Source of the DNA: Candidatus Eiseniibacteriota bacterium
GTDB taxonomy: Bacteria; Eisenbacteria; RBG-16-71-46; CAIMUX01; WJJG01
Assembly: GCA_030601305.1 (NCBI GenBank)
Contig: JAUVTV010000006.1
Coordinates: 1 to 33,055, forward strand
Length of the DNA stretch: 33,055 nucleotides
Reading direction: 5' to 3'
Each line of letters starts with the position of its first letter. Position 1 is the stretch's first letter. Positions 9,368-19,213 of the stretch are shown here, one piece after another. The notes below the pieces were generated by a model, which saw nothing but the letters and a program-made list of their open reading frames with translations, searched no databases and had not been told where the DNA came from. Position numbers and translations under genes: made by a program.

Positions 9368-10138
9368 ATGACCGACCCTCGGGGGGGCAGCGGCTACAGA
9401 CCGCGAGGCGCAAGCACGATGATCACGGCGGGCCTCACCGGGCACGAGATCGAGCAGTACTACCGCCGGCGATTCCGTTGGTCACTGCTGGCGTCGGGGT
9501 CTGCCTTCGCCCTGACTGCGCTGCTCTCGACGATCGTGCCCGTGCAGTGCGTCCCGGCGCACCTGACCGGCGCCGGTATCCACGGCCCGCGGCAGGAAGC
9601 CGAGGTCCTGTCCCCGCGGGACCATCCCCTGTCGGCCATCGAGGCGCTGGCCCGCGAGCGCGTCGCCGCCGGAGCCCTGCTCTGCGTCGAGTACGTCATC
9701 ACGGACCACGCCGACACCGACGAGCCGGCACCATCTCTCAAACCCTCCCCCTGGGTCGCGATTGCAGATCTGGTTGCCATCCAGCCCGAGGCGCCCGACG
9801 AGGTGGTGCTGGAAATCGAGCTGGACGAGTCCTTCACGACGCGCAACACCTCGGTCCGCAGCGAGCAGTCCCCCGATTTCGCCATCCTGTACATGAGACG
9901 CCCCCTCTATCCGAAGTTCTCGGAAACCGCCGGGGTCGAGGGTCTGATCACCCTGAAGGCGACCGTGAACCCGGACGGGAAGGTCACCCGCGTCACCGCC
10001 ATCGCGAACGAGACCGACGTCCTGTGCCTCCAGGCCTCCGAGGCCGCCTTGCGAGAGTGGGAGTTCAAACCGATGGAAATCCACAGTCAGGCGATCTGGT
10101 TCAGCGTCGTGGTGCCGTTCCGCTTCAGGCTGGAGTAG
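9368..10138 (+). CDS. TonB-like energy transducer (TonB C-terminal domain)
   Basis: One TM near N-terminus; C-terminal RRPLYPKFSETAGVEGLITLKATVNPDGKVTRVTAI...ALREWEFKP matches the TonB_C pattern. Start placed at ATG 9368; the ORF track gives TTG 9350. Confidence 0.8.
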   Translation: MTDPRGGSGYRPRGASTMITAGLTGHEIEQYYRRRFRWSLLASGSAFALTALLSTIVPVQCVPAHLTGAGIHGPRQEAEVLSPRDHPLSAIEALARERVAAGALLCVEYVITDHADTDEPAPSLKPSPWVAIADLVAIQPEAPDEVVLEIELDESFTTRNTSVRSEQSPDFAILYMRRPLYPKFSETAGVEGLITLKATVNPDGKVTRVTAIANETDVLCLQASEAALREWEFKPMEIHSQAIWFSVVVPFRFRLE

Positions 10139-10155
10139 CCGGGTTCTCGCCGGAG

Positions 10156-10264
10156 TATTGGGGAGGTCCGCGGAAGGCCCCGCGGCGCGGCTGTCCTCGC
10201 TCGCCCGAACGGGCTCGCTGCGAGAACGCCCGCGGAGCTTTCCGCGGCACCTCCCCCTCCAATA
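10156..10264. terminator. Large imperfect inverted repeat between convergent genes, candidate bidirectional terminator
   Basis: tattggggaggtccgcggaaggccccgcgg versus ccgcggagctttccgcggcacctccccctccaata; no clear T-tract. Confidence 0.5.
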
Positions 10265-10273
10265 GAACCCCGT

Positions 10274-12109
10274 CTAGCGCTCGTCGGGCGGGATCTCTTC
10301 GAACGTGCCCGCGGGCGCGTTCTCCGCCGGTCGGGCAGAGACGGAGTCGGGAGGTGCCGCCGTCGTGTCGAAGGCGGCCGCTTCACCCTGCCGGCCCCCG
10401 CGCCCCACGAGATTCACTTGATCGCCCCAGCGCAGGTAGATCGCCGATGCGGACACCGCCTCCGGCACGGGCGGTTTGCGCCCTTCGCCCCGAGCGCGCG
10501 CGGCCGCGGAGGACGCCTCGAGAACCCCCTCGAGCGCCTCGCAGCAATAGCCGCCTGTCTCGACCGCGGCGCCGAGGAGTCCGAAGGCCGTCCAGCCCCG
10601 GTGGGCGAACTCGTCCGGACCCGTGCCGAAGAGGCGCAAGTAGGTCTCCTCGAAGCCGGCGGCCTCACCGCGCGGATGCATCGCGACATAGGTGTCACCG
10701 GGATAGAGCGTGGTCAGCCCGAATTCGTTGACCACCTGCGTGACCAGCTTGTCACCCATCGGCGGTCCGCCGATGTAAGGCCCCAGGAAGCCACAGTGGG
10801 CAAGTTGCGAGAGAAGGGCAACGAGTTCACGCATTCCACCCGGACAGAAGATCCCCTCGATCGCGCCCGGGAGCGGTCCCCCGTTCTCTTCGCACAGATC
10901 GCCGAAATCGGTGGTCCCCGGCGGGTACGCCCGCTCGAGGGTCACCCGTCCTCCCCGCGCGCGGAGCAACCGGCCGAAGAGGCGCGCCCAGCGCTCGCCT
11001 TCCGGGTGTTGCGGCCAGAGGAGAGCCGCATTTCGCACGCTCAGCGAATCCACGGCGTACGCCACCAGGGCCGAGGCCTGCTCGAACGACCCGACGACGG
11101 ACGTATAGACCCCCGGCCCCAGCTGCCCGATGCTCGTGTCGGTGGCCGCCGGGGAGAGCAGGATCGCGTCACGATCGTGAAGGTAGGCCGCCGCCATCAA
11201 GGTGTGGAGGCTGAAGATCTCACCGATGAAGACGCGAATGCCGCGCCCGTAGAGACGCTGGACGGCATCCAGACAGCCCTGCGGCGTGCCGCGCGTGTCC
11301 GCGATCTCGAGCCGCAGCGGATAGCGGGCGCGCGCATTGTGCAATCGCCGGGCGACGTCGGCGCCGTTGGCGAGCGCGATGCCGTAGCGGGCGTACAGAC
11401 CGTTGAGCGGTGCCAGAACCCCGATCGTGAAGAAGTCGGAGAGCTGGGCGGGTGCACCGAGCATCTTCTCGGGCACGGGAGGCGCGGGACCGGCCGTCTC
11501 GCCACAGGTCTCCTGCGCCGCCAGCCAGGCGCGGTGAGCCTCGTTCGCGTGTCCCCGCTCCCGCTCGCCGGATACGTAGTCGGGGACGGCCTGGCAGAGT
11601 AGCTCGTGGCGCGGGTACTTCCAAGAGAGGTACGCGATCTCGGCCTGTGACAGGCCCCCACGCAAGAGGCGAAGGATGTTCTGCCGACCCTCGCGCTCCT
11701 CGTCACGTCCGAAGCGCGCGAAGGTCAGCCACCAGTCGGCCGCCTCGAGCAGCAGCCCCTGTCCCTGCAGCGATCGCGCCAGGAGGCGCACCCATGGGGC
11801 GTCACTGGGCCCCGGGGGGCGGTCGCCGAGAAGCGGCGCCAGCGCCGTGATGGCCTCGCTGAAGCGGCCCAGCTCGATCAGCGCCTCGGCGGCGATCAGC
11901 CGCGCCTCGCGACCCTCGGCAGATCGCGAACTCTCCAGAATCGGCTGCGCGGCGGCGTAGGCCTCTTCGTAGCGTCCGTACTCGAAAGCCCGGCGCGCGG
12001 CATCCAGCTGCCGGCTGGCGGCCGCCGGGGTGGGGAGCAGTAGGCTCGCCAAGCAAGCGAGGAGAAGGATCGCTTGCGCGCTCACGCTGCCGCCGTCACG
12101 AAGGCGCAT
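10274..12109 (-). CDS. Exported TPR plus type I periplasmic ligand-binding protein (LpoA-like / ABC-type branched-chain amino acid binding superfamily)
   Basis: Signal peptide MRLRDGGSVSAQAILLLACLASLLLPTPAAA; TPR-like N-half; IGVLAPLNGLYARYGIALANGADVA...IGEIFSLHTLMAAAYLHDRDAILLSPAATD. Start set at 12109. Confidence 0.8.
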   Translation of the reverse strand: MRLRDGGSVSAQAILLLACLASLLLPTPAAASRQLDAARRAFEYGRYEEAYAAAQPILESSRSAEGREARLIAAEALIELGRFSEAITALAPLLGDRPPGPSDAPWVRLLARSLQGQGLLLEAADWWLTFARFGRDEEREGRQNILRLLRGGLSQAEIAYLSWKYPRHELLCQAVPDYVSGERERGHANEAHRAWLAAQETCGETAGPAPPVPEKMLGAPAQLSDFFTIGVLAPLNGLYARYGIALANGADVARRLHNARARYPLRLEIADTRGTPQGCLDAVQRLYGRGIRVFIGEIFSLHTLMAAAYLHDRDAILLSPAATDTSIGQLGPGVYTSVVGSFEQASALVAYAVDSLSVRNAALLWPQHPEGERWARLFGRLLRARGGRVTLERAYPPGTTDFGDLCEENGGPLPGAIEGIFCPGGMRELVALLSQLAHCGFLGPYIGGPPMGDKLVTQVVNEFGLTTLYPGDTYVAMHPRGEAAGFEETYLRLFGTGPDEFAHRGWTAFGLLGAAVETGGYCCEALEGVLEASSAAARARGEGRKPPVPEAVSASAIYLRWGDQVNLVGRGGRQGEAAAFDTTAAPPDSVSARPAENAPAGTFEEIPPDER

Positions 12110-12167
12110 CCTGGCTGTCCCGGTTGAAGGGCCCGTATGCTCCGGGTAAGTGGCGGTGTGTCCGCGA

Positions 12168-12677
12168 CTAGAACCGGAACTTGCCGAAGTCCTTCGGACT
12201 GAGGTTCTCGATGTGCTCGCGCAGCTCCTCTGCACGCTGCTCATCGGACTCGTCGGACGACGCACCGGCCGTGGCCAGCAGGCTGTCGATCTCACTGGAG
12301 AAGAGCTTGCCGTCCGCGTAGATCTTGGCCTTGGTCTTCAGAGCGAGCGCGATCGAATCACTGGGGCGCGCGTCGACACACAGGATCTCACCGGCGTGCT
12401 CCAAGTAGACCTTGGCGTAGAACGTGTTCTCCACCAGGTCGCAGATCTCGACGCGCTGCACCTTGACCTTGAGGCCCTTGAGAACACTCGCCAGCAGATC
12501 GTGCGTCAGGGGTCGCGGGAACTTGCGGCCGGCCAACTCCATGGAGATGACGTTGGCCTCGGGGTGTGCGATCCAGATGGGGATCTTGCGGTCGCCTTGG
12601 GCGTCCTTGAGGATGACGACTGGCGTCTGGTTCTTCTGATCGACGGCCAGTGTCTCTACGACCACTTCAACCAACAC
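12168..12677 (-). CDS. Bifunctional nuclease family (DUF151) protein
   Basis: MLVEVVVETLAVDQKNQTPVVILKDAQGDRKIPIWIAHPEANVISMEL...ARPSDSIALALKTKAKIYA. Confidence 0.9.
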   Translation of the reverse strand: MLVEVVVETLAVDQKNQTPVVILKDAQGDRKIPIWIAHPEANVISMELAGRKFPRPLTHDLLASVLKGLKVKVQRVEICDLVENTFYAKVYLEHAGEILCVDARPSDSIALALKTKAKIYADGKLFSSEIDSLLATAGASSDESDEQRAEELREHIENLSPKDFGKFRF

Positions 12678-12712
12678 GTTCTGCGCATCCCCCGTCCGTG
12701 CTTCGTCGCGCG

Positions 12713-13957
12713 CTAACGCGGCGCCGCCTCGGATTCGTCCGGCTGCCCTACGACCGCCCTGATCGCAGCGTAGATCGATTGCGCCGAGGAGGCCATCTCA
12801 TGCTCGGGGTACGTCTCCAAGAACTCCCCGAGCGCACGCAAGGCCCCCAAGGTGTCGGCAGTCTCCTCGGCCCGCAGGTATCCTACCATGAAGAGCGATT
12901 CGGCGTTGAAGCGGCTCCCGGGATAGTGATCCAGGATCCATTCGTACATCCGCAGCTGGCGGGGCTTGTCCATCTCCTTCTGCGCGACCTCGAACAGCCC
13001 GGTGTCATCCATCTGGTAGAAGTAGAACTCGTCGAGAGCCTCGGGATAGACCTTCACCGAGTAGGCCTGCCGGAGCGAGTCGAGCATCTCGCCCTGCTTG
13101 CGCCCCCCCTGCGCCATGCGCAGCTTGCGGGCGATGTCCTCGCGAACCTCTTCGAAGGTCTTGTAGTGACCCTCGCGGTAACGGTCGACGCGGACGATGT
13201 GCCAGCCCTTGGATGTCTCGAACGGTTCGCTGACGTCTCCGGGTCGCATGGCGAGCACCCGCTCGCCGAGCCTGGGAACCTTCCCCAGATGCCCTGCATT
13301 GTGGTACGTGTCCATCGCTGGCATCTTGCCCCCGCGTTTGGCCGAGACCTCGTCGATGGACAGCTCCGTGGCCAAGTCCTCGAACGCCTCCCCCGCCTGG
13401 AGGCGCCGGTGGGCCTGCCGAGCATCCGCCTCGCTCGCGAAGAGCATGTGGTAGTACTCCGCGCGCGGCTTCACGTAGAAGCGCTCGCGATTCTCGTCGT
13501 AGTGCTCGCGCGTCGCATCTTGCGACGGATTCACGTTGGCGCGGCGCGTCTCGAAGGAGAGCGCGCGATTGGCGAGCAGACCGTCCCGGTAGAGATTGAT
13601 CATCCGCAGGTACTCGGGATCCTTCTGGTACCCCTCGAGCTCGGCGAGCCGGACCATGCACTGCTCGGTAATGACGCGGTCGAGAACGCTCCGCGCCTGC
13701 AGGGCCATCTCCGGCCCCGTCTGCGGGAACGCGGGAAGCATGACGCGGATCTTGTGCTTGAGGTGGCTGGCGGTGATCGGCTTGCCGTCGATCTCGGCGA
13801 CCACCAGATCGCCGCCGGGAAGGTTGGGGTCGGAGAAGTCGGCCTCGGGAAGCTCGCGGGAAGGCTCCGGGCAACAGCCGCCGATGGCGAGACAGACCAC
13901 GGCAAGACCCCACCACCGGGCCGTCACGGCAACCGGACTGCGGCTGGTACGCTCCAC
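12713..13957 (-). CDS. Peptidylprolyl isomerase, PpiC/SurA-like lipoprotein with C-terminal TPR-like segment
   Basis: Lipobox-like LAIGGCC; VVAEIDGKPITASHLKHKI; parvulin core EYYHMLFASEADARQAHRRLQAGEAFEDLATELSID...GWHIVRVDR. GTG start 5 nt after AGGAGG. Confidence 0.88.
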   Translation of the reverse strand: MERTSRSPVAVTARWWGLAVVCLAIGGCCPEPSRELPEADFSDPNLPGGDLVVAEIDGKPITASHLKHKIRVMLPAFPQTGPEMALQARSVLDRVITEQCMVRLAELEGYQKDPEYLRMINLYRDGLLANRALSFETRRANVNPSQDATREHYDENRERFYVKPRAEYYHMLFASEADARQAHRRLQAGEAFEDLATELSIDEVSAKRGGKMPAMDTYHNAGHLGKVPRLGERVLAMRPGDVSEPFETSKGWHIVRVDRYREGHYKTFEEVREDIARKLRMAQGGRKQGEMLDSLRQAYSVKVYPEALDEFYFYQMDDTGLFEVAQKEMDKPRQLRMYEWILDHYPGSRFNAESLFMVGYLRAEETADTLGALRALGEFLETYPEHEMASSAQSIYAAIRAVVGQPDESEAAPR

Positions 13958-13992
13958 ACCCACCTCCTGTCGTTTGCCTCCGGGGGGCAGAG

Positions 13993-14448
13993 CTACTCGG
14001 CTCCCTCCTGTTTGGCGACCCAGACCTTGAGCGTCGTGCTGATGTCCTGGAACAGCTTGACGTCGACCCAGTACACACCAAGGACCTTGAGCGGTTCCTC
14101 GAGCTGCACCTGACGCCGGTCTACGGAGAAGCCCCGCTCCTTGAGCGCATCGGCGATGTCCTGCGTGGTGACGCTGCCGAAGAGCTTCTCGTCCTCGCCG
14201 ACCTGCGCATGGATCGTGAGACTCACGTCCTTCATCTGCTTCGCCAACGCTTCGGCCGCACGCTGCTCCTTGTCCGTCCGCGTGCGCCGCGCGCGTTCGG
14301 TCTCTTCGAACATGCGTGCCCCGGCGCTCGTCGCCGGCAGGGCAAGGTCCCTGGGTAGAAGAAAGTTGCGAGCGTAGCCCCGCGCCACCTGCACGCGGTC
14401 TCCCCGCGTGCCAAGTCCCTCGACGTTTTCGAGTAGAATGATATCCAT
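13993..14448 (-). CDS. rplI: 50S ribosomal protein bL9
   Basis: MDIILLENVEGLGTRGDRVQVARGYARNFLLPRDLALPAT... Confidence 0.96.
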   Translation of the reverse strand: MDIILLENVEGLGTRGDRVQVARGYARNFLLPRDLALPATSAGARMFEETERARRTRTDKEQRAAEALAKQMKDVSLTIHAQVGEDEKLFGSVTTQDIADALKERGFSVDRRQVQLEEPLKVLGVYWVDVKLFQDISTTLKVWVAKQEGAE

Positions 14449-14530
14449 CGCACCGCCCCCTGAGGATCAATCCGTCAATGGCCCAACCGGACACGCTCCG
14501 CTCCCGCGAGGTGCTCACCGGGGCCGACGT

Positions 14531-14773
14531 CTAGTAGCTGTCGCTCTCGAATGGGATCAGGGCCAGAATCCGCGCCCGCTTGACGGCCCGCCGGATCTGG
14601 GCCTGGTGCCGGGAGCAGTTGCCCGAAATGCGCCGCGGCACGATCTTGCCCCGGTCGGTGATCGCCCGATAGAGGCGTCGCTCATCCTTGTAGTCCACCT
14701 GCTCGACGCGATCGAGACAGAGCTTGCAGATCTTCCTGCGCACCACCTTGGGTGTCTTCTTCGTCTTCGCCAT
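14531..14773 (-). CDS. rpsR: 30S ribosomal protein bS18
   Basis: KICKLCLDRVEQVDYKDERRLYRAITDRGKIVPRRISGNCSRHQAQIRRAVKRARILALIPF. Confidence 0.97.
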   Translation of the reverse strand: MAKTKKTPKVVRRKICKLCLDRVEQVDYKDERRLYRAITDRGKIVPRRISGNCSRHQAQIRRAVKRARILALIPFESDSY

Positions 14774-14802
14774 GATACCTCGGTCCTCTACCTCTCGTGC
14801 AT

Positions 14803-14873
14803 GGATCGAAACCCGGGCATTTCCCGGGCCGCGGGATCGCTCTCGCCAACACGGCGAAAGAGCGATTCGATCC
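14803..14873 (-). ncRNA. Predicted structured mRNA leader (three-way junction) upstream of rpsR
   Basis: Minus strand: GGATCGAA...TTCGATCC 8-bp outer stem enclosing hairpins TCGCTCTTTCGCC-GTGTT-GGCGAGAGCGA and CCCGGG-AAATG-CCCGGG. Confidence 0.5.
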
Positions 14874-14926
14874 GCAAAAGAACGCGTGCGTCAACGTCGC
14901 GGCAGCAGCGGGCTCCCCCGCCCATC

Positions 14927-15538
14927 CTACTCTTCCGTTTTGGGTCCCGGTCCAGCCTCGGACGGTTGGCCTGTCGGGCCGGCCGCGTCGGGCGGTGTCT
15001 TTTCGGGCGTCGCCGCCTGGGCCGACGGCCTTCGATCGCCTTCGGCAGGGGCCTTGCGATCATCTTCGGCAGGAACCTTCCGATCATCTTCGGCAGGGCC
15101 GCTCCGACTGCCTTCGGGAGGGCCTCCTCGGTCACGCCCTTCGCTGCGCCGGCCTCGGGGGCCGAGACCCCGACCCCGTCCCCGGGGGCCCCCCGGTCCG
15201 TCACCCCGGTAGCCGCGTCTCTCACGCCCCTTCAAGTCGGGAGGAAAGGCGTCCCCTGGGCTCATGACGGTCAGGTGACGCAGCACCGTTTCATCGATCT
15301 TGAACTTGCGATCCAGCGCCACCAGCACATCGGGGTTGCTGCGGAAGCGGGCCAGCACGTAGAAGCCGTCGCTCGCCTTGCGGATCTGGTAAGCGAGCTT
15401 GCGGCGACCCCACTTGTGCACCCCCACCATCTCGCCCTGGCCGTCGGAGACGGTCTGCTTGAACGAGGCGATCTGCTTCTCGATCCCGGCGTCGTCGACC
15501 TTCGGGTGCAGGATGAAGACGGTTTCGTATTCCTTCAC
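14927..15538 (-). CDS. rpsF: 30S ribosomal protein bS6 with long C-terminal low-complexity extension
   Basis: VKEYETVFILHPKVDDAGIEKQIASFKQTV...KWGRRKLAYQIRKASDGFYVLARF; GTG start after GGGAGGA; about 100-residue R/G/P/E-rich tail. Confidence 0.95.
   Translation of the reverse strand: MKEYETVFILHPKVDDAGIEKQIASFKQTVSDGQGEMVGVHKWGRRKLAYQIRKASDGFYVLARFRSNPDVLVALDRKFKIDETVLRHLTVMSPGDAFPPDLKGRERRGYRGDGPGGPRGRGRGLGPRGRRSEGRDRGGPPEGSRSGPAEDDRKVPAEDDRKAPAEGDRRPSAQAATPEKTPPDAAGPTGQPSEAGPGPKTEE
15040..15135. repeat. 24-nt in-frame tandem repeat (4 units) within the rpsF extension
   Basis: cttcggcaggggccttgcgatcat / cttcggcaggaaccttccgatcat / cttcggcagggccgctccgactgc / cttcgggagggcctcctcggtcac. Confidence 0.85.
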
Positions 15539-15611
15539 CGGTGGTTCCTCCCAGACTCTTGGGCGAGGTGCCCCTGGCGCGATACGCGCCTCATCACGTC
15601 CAAAGTCATCC

Positions 15612-15641
15612 ATTTAGCCGTATTTGACCCGGCAATGTCAA
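15612..15641 (-). promoter_or_regulatory. Candidate promoter for rpsF operon: TTGACA-N18-CTAAAT
   Basis: Minus strand ttgacattgccgggtcaaatacggctaaat; strong -35, weak -10. Confidence 0.35.
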
Positions 15642-15658
15642 GCCCTGTGGCCCGCTCG

Positions 15659-17752
<2,094 letters not shown>

Positions 17753-17755
17753 GCG

Positions 17756-18397
17756 CTACTTCCCCTTCTTGCGGACCTCGTCGGAGGGCTCCGCCGTCGT
17801 CTCCATCTCGTCCTCTGATTCGGGCTCCGCCCACGGCGGGGGAAGCGCGTTGAACCAACTCATCGTCTTCTCGATCCCCACCCCGAGGATCATCTTCACG
17901 GCCTCGAGCGCCCGATCGATCAGTTGGCGCAACCGCTCGCGCTCGGCCGGGCTGAAACCGCCCAGCACATGATCGACCATCTCCCCCTGTTCGGAAGGCC
18001 GCCCCACACCGAGGCGCATGCGCGCCACCCGCGTGGAACCGACCGCGGCGATGACCGACTCCAGGCCGTTGTGACCGCCGTCGCCGCCGGAGGCGCGGAT
18101 GCGCAGCTTGCCGAACGGCAAGTAGACGTCGTCGAGGATCACCAGGAAGTCGGCGGGCTCCGCTCCCTCCGCCAGGAGCCGGACCACCGCTTCGCCGCTG
18201 CAGTTCATGAAGGTCGTCGGCCGAACCGCGCGATGCTCCCGCCCCCGAACACGCAGAAGCGCCTCTTCGAACAAGGGGCGCTTGCGCCAGGCGCCGGTGC
18301 CCCAGCGCCTTCGCGCGGCCTGCGCCACGAGGTAACCGGCGTTGTGGCGCGTCCACTCGTACTCGGGACCCGGGTTGCCCAGACCGAGGAGAATCAT
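17756..18397 (-). CDS. pth: Peptidyl-tRNA hydrolase
   Basis: LLGLGNPGPEYEWTRHNAGYLV...PTTFMNCSGEAV...LDDVYLPFGKLRIRASGGDGGHNGLESV. Confidence 0.96.
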   Translation of the reverse strand: MILLGLGNPGPEYEWTRHNAGYLVAQAARRRWGTGAWRKRPLFEEALLRVRGREHRAVRPTTFMNCSGEAVVRLLAEGAEPADFLVILDDVYLPFGKLRIRASGGDGGHNGLESVIAAVGSTRVARMRLGVGRPSEQGEMVDHVLGGFSPAERERLRQLIDRALEAVKMILGVGIEKTMSWFNALPPPWAEPESEDEMETTAEPSDEVRKKGK

Positions 18398-18452
18398 AGG
18401 CTGGCCACTCCCGTCGCGTTATCGCGAACCACTCCGCGGCCACGACGCCGTG

Positions 18453-19151
18453 CTACTTCTCCTTGCCGTCCTTCGGGTCACCCTCGGCGGGAGCCTTCCC
18501 CGTGCCCTCCTCGGTCTCGGCCTCGGCCTCGGCCAAGGCCTTGCTCGCCTCGGCCTCAGCCGCCGCCGCCTCCTCCTCGGGAGTTGGGGCCGCCCGGCCG
18601 TGAACGGCCACCACCACGCGATCGGCAGGGGTCAAGATCTGCACGGTCTCGTGCCTGATGTCACCCGCGTGAACCGAGTCGCCGATGTTGAGCGGCGTGA
18701 CATCCACCGAGATGTAGTCCGGAATCTCGCCCGGCAAGCACTCCACCTCCAGCTCACGCAAGACGTGATCCACGAAGCCGCCCTCGATCTTGATGCCCAC
18801 CGGGATCCCCTCCAGCTGAATCGGCACCACGACATGCACCGGCTTGCTCATCGAAACGTACAGGAGGTCGACGTGCAGCGGTCGCGAGGTCACCGGATCG
18901 CGCTGCACCTCCTTCATGAGGACCTTGCAACTCGGCCGGCTATCACCGTCCACCTTGAGATCGATCAGCATGGTGCCGCCCGTGGCCTGGCGCAGCACCC
19001 TCTCGAAGATGCGCATCTCGACCGCGATCTTCACGCTCGCTTCACCCGGACCGTAGACGATCCCGGGAAGCATTCCCGCCTGGCGCACCCGATGCGCCGC
19101 CCCTTTGCCCGTCTCTGTTCGCAGCTGAGCCGCAAGTTCCACCAATGCCAT
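18453..19151 (-). CDS. rplY: 50S ribosomal protein bL25/general stress protein Ctc, with acidic C-terminal tail
   Basis: RTETGKGAAHRVRQAGMLPGIVYGPGEASVKIAV...PLHVDLLYVSMSKPVHVVVPI; tail EEEAAAAEAEASKALAEAEAETEEGTG. Confidence 0.94.
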   Translation of the reverse strand: MALVELAAQLRTETGKGAAHRVRQAGMLPGIVYGPGEASVKIAVEMRIFERVLRQATGGTMLIDLKVDGDSRPSCKVLMKEVQRDPVTSRPLHVDLLYVSMSKPVHVVVPIQLEGIPVGIKIEGGFVDHVLRELEVECLPGEIPDYISVDVTPLNIGDSVHAGDIRHETVQILTPADRVVVAVHGRAAPTPEEEAAAAEAEASKALAEAEAETEEGTGKAPAEGDPKDGKEK

Positions 19152-19213
19152 CTTCCCACACCTCCATCACGTCGCCGCCCGTGTGTGCCTCGGTTCGCGC
19201 AGCCTTCCGACCG

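Noticed and set aside
13958-14518. Long N-terminal extension of the PpiC ORF
   Set aside because: Overlaps rplI; a GTG with a good Shine-Dalgarno and lipoprotein signal begins at 13957.
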